Origin: Pedobacter aquatilis
Lineage (GTDB): Bacteria > Bacteroidota > Bacteroidia > Sphingobacteriales > Sphingobacteriaceae
Reading direction: 5' to 3'
DNA length: 64,000 bases
Assembly: GCF_030409415.1 (NCBI RefSeq)
Contig: NZ_JAUFPW010000012.1
Span: 558,001 to 622,000 of the forward strand
A program made the position numbers and the translations under genes. The notes beneath the pieces were generated by a model. It was not told the origin of the DNA. It did no database searches and saw nothing but the letters and a program-made list of their open reading frames with translations. Positions 63,281 through 64,000 of this stretch are shown here, piece by piece; positions within the stretch are counted from its first letter, which is position 1, and every line of letters begins with the position of its first letter.

Positions 63281-64000
63281 TTGAACTCAATCACAATTTT
63301 TAGAAAATCGGCGTTAACAATGCTGATTTTATTCATGGGCATAGTTTCTTATGCGCAAACCGGAAAAATAGCAGGTACAGTATCAGATAAGAAAACAGGT
63401 GAAACCATTATTGGTGCAACTGTTAGAATTAAAGGTACAAATAAAGGTGTTTCTACAGATGTAGATGGCAAGTATATTCTTCCTATCGCTGATGGAAAGC
63501 ATATTTTAGAGTTTTCTTTTATCGGATATCAGGGCAAAGAAGTTTCTGATGTTGAGGTAAAGGGCGGTGCAACGACCACTTTAAACGTAATCTTGAGCGA
63601 ATCTAGCAGTCAGAATTTAGGTGAGGTTGTTGTAAAAGCAAGTTTCAGACAAGAATCTGTTAACTCATTATACGCAAAACAGAAAAACAGTGCTGTTATT
63701 TCTGATGGTGTTTCGAGCGACCAGATTAAAAAATCTCCGGATAGAAATACTTCGGATGTTTTAAAAAGGGTTAGTGGTGCAACGGTTCAGGATAATAAAT
63801 TTGTTGTTATCAGAGGATTGAGCGACCGTTACAACAACGCAACATTAGATGGTTCATCATTACCAAGTACAGAGCCGAATCGTAAAGCTTTTAGCTTTGA
63901 TATTGTACCTTCAAATTTGGTAGATAACTTAATTATCAGCAAAACAGCTACACCAGATTTACCAGCAGATTTTACAGGTGGTGCAATCCAAATTTCAACT
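63281..64000 (+). CDS. TonB-dependent receptor with carboxypeptidase-like N-terminal domain (partial)
   Basis: The first 240 codons are present and the gene runs off the window. With the TTG start at 63281 the signal peptide is MNSITIFRKSALTMLILFMG followed by a cut near YAQ. The only ATG nearby (63320) would lack the positive N-terminal region, so TTG is chosen. A carboxypeptidase-regulatory-like beta-sandwich (GKIAGTVSDKKTGETIIGATVRIKG) is about 28-110; the plug follows with VVVKASFRQESVNSLYAKQ, VIRGLSDRYNNATLDG and TPDLPADFTGGAIQI. The Pho-box-like array upstream suggests phosphate control. Confidence 0.9.
   Translation, partial: MNSITIFRKSALTMLILFMGIVSYAQTGKIAGTVSDKKTGETIIGATVRIKGTNKGVSTDVDGKYILPIADGKHILEFSFIGYQGKEVSDVEVKGGATTTLNVILSESSSQNLGEVVVKASFRQESVNSLYAKQKNSAVISDGVSSDQIKKSPDRNTSDVLKRVSGATVQDNKFVVIRGLSDRYNNATLDGSSLPSTEPNRKAFSFDIVPSNLVDNLIISKTATPDLPADFTGGAIQIST

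Overview
The window is an AT-rich chromosomal segment of a Bacteroidota bacterium, most likely Sphingobacteriaceae close to Pedobacter. The lines of evidence are: TonB-dependent receptors; TlpA-like, DUF4199, META and DUF5694 proteins; a LytS/LytTR pair with a minimal kinase; a single mreB-mreC-mreD-mrdA-rodA operon; the order pheT / small coiled coil / zapA / small RNA / rny; and promoters with the Bacteroidota -7 box TAnnTTTG. Most genes are core housekeeping. I see no phage, CRISPR array, intact transposon, toxin-antitoxin pair or recognisable defence island.

Layout. 1-6.9 kb: end of an outer-membrane barrel gene, small conserved proteins, a YihY/BrkB membrane protein, a TlpA-like thioredoxin protein with a META lipoprotein, and a LuxR-type regulator with DUF4199. 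6.9-11.0 kb: a Zn-finger protein divergent from a frameshifted short ssb gene, with an array of four 10-bp repeats between them; then a TonB receptor and a sorbosone-dehydrogenase-like lipoprotein. 11.3-17.9 kb: monomeric isocitrate dehydrogenase, dnaX (with an A10 tract placed to make a gamma-like product), an AraC regulator and a secreted protein. 17.9-19 kb: a gene-free kilobase of inverted repeats. 19-25.4 kb: rpsF-rpsR-rplI, an SDR enzyme, mtgA, an AsmA-like protein and two small proteins. 25.4-32.2 kb: a two-gene HdrD-like iron-sulfur unit, two identical tRNA-Phe genes with a decayed third copy, and an S41 peptidase. 32.3-42.5 kb: lipoprotein, acidic protein, orphan DUF47 protein, GNAT, DUF5694, LytS/LytTR pair, MazG-like protein, glycerophosphodiesterase and a SWIM-SNF2 ATPase. 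42.7-46.2 kb: tdk with a Rossmann dehydratase, and two acidic or small proteins. 46.3-52 kb: the elongasome operon. 52.6-57.1 kb: purH, purN, rpsT, radC and a secreted nuclease-like protein. 57.5-63.2 kb: pheT, coiled coil, zapA, candidate 6S RNA, rny and an Mpo1-like protein. 63.2-64 kb: start of a large TonB receptor gene behind six 11-bp direct repeats that resemble a Pho box.

How the parts relate: ribosomal protein, tRNA, PheT, RNase Y and 6S RNA genes serve translation and RNA metabolism; MreBCD/PBP2/RodA, MtgA and ZapA serve wall growth and division; PurN, PurH, Tdk and the MazG-like protein serve nucleotide metabolism. The observations most worth following up are regulatory or decoding signals rather than new gene systems: the dnaX slippage site, the Pho-like array, the decamer array beside the broken ssb, and short-leader promoters.
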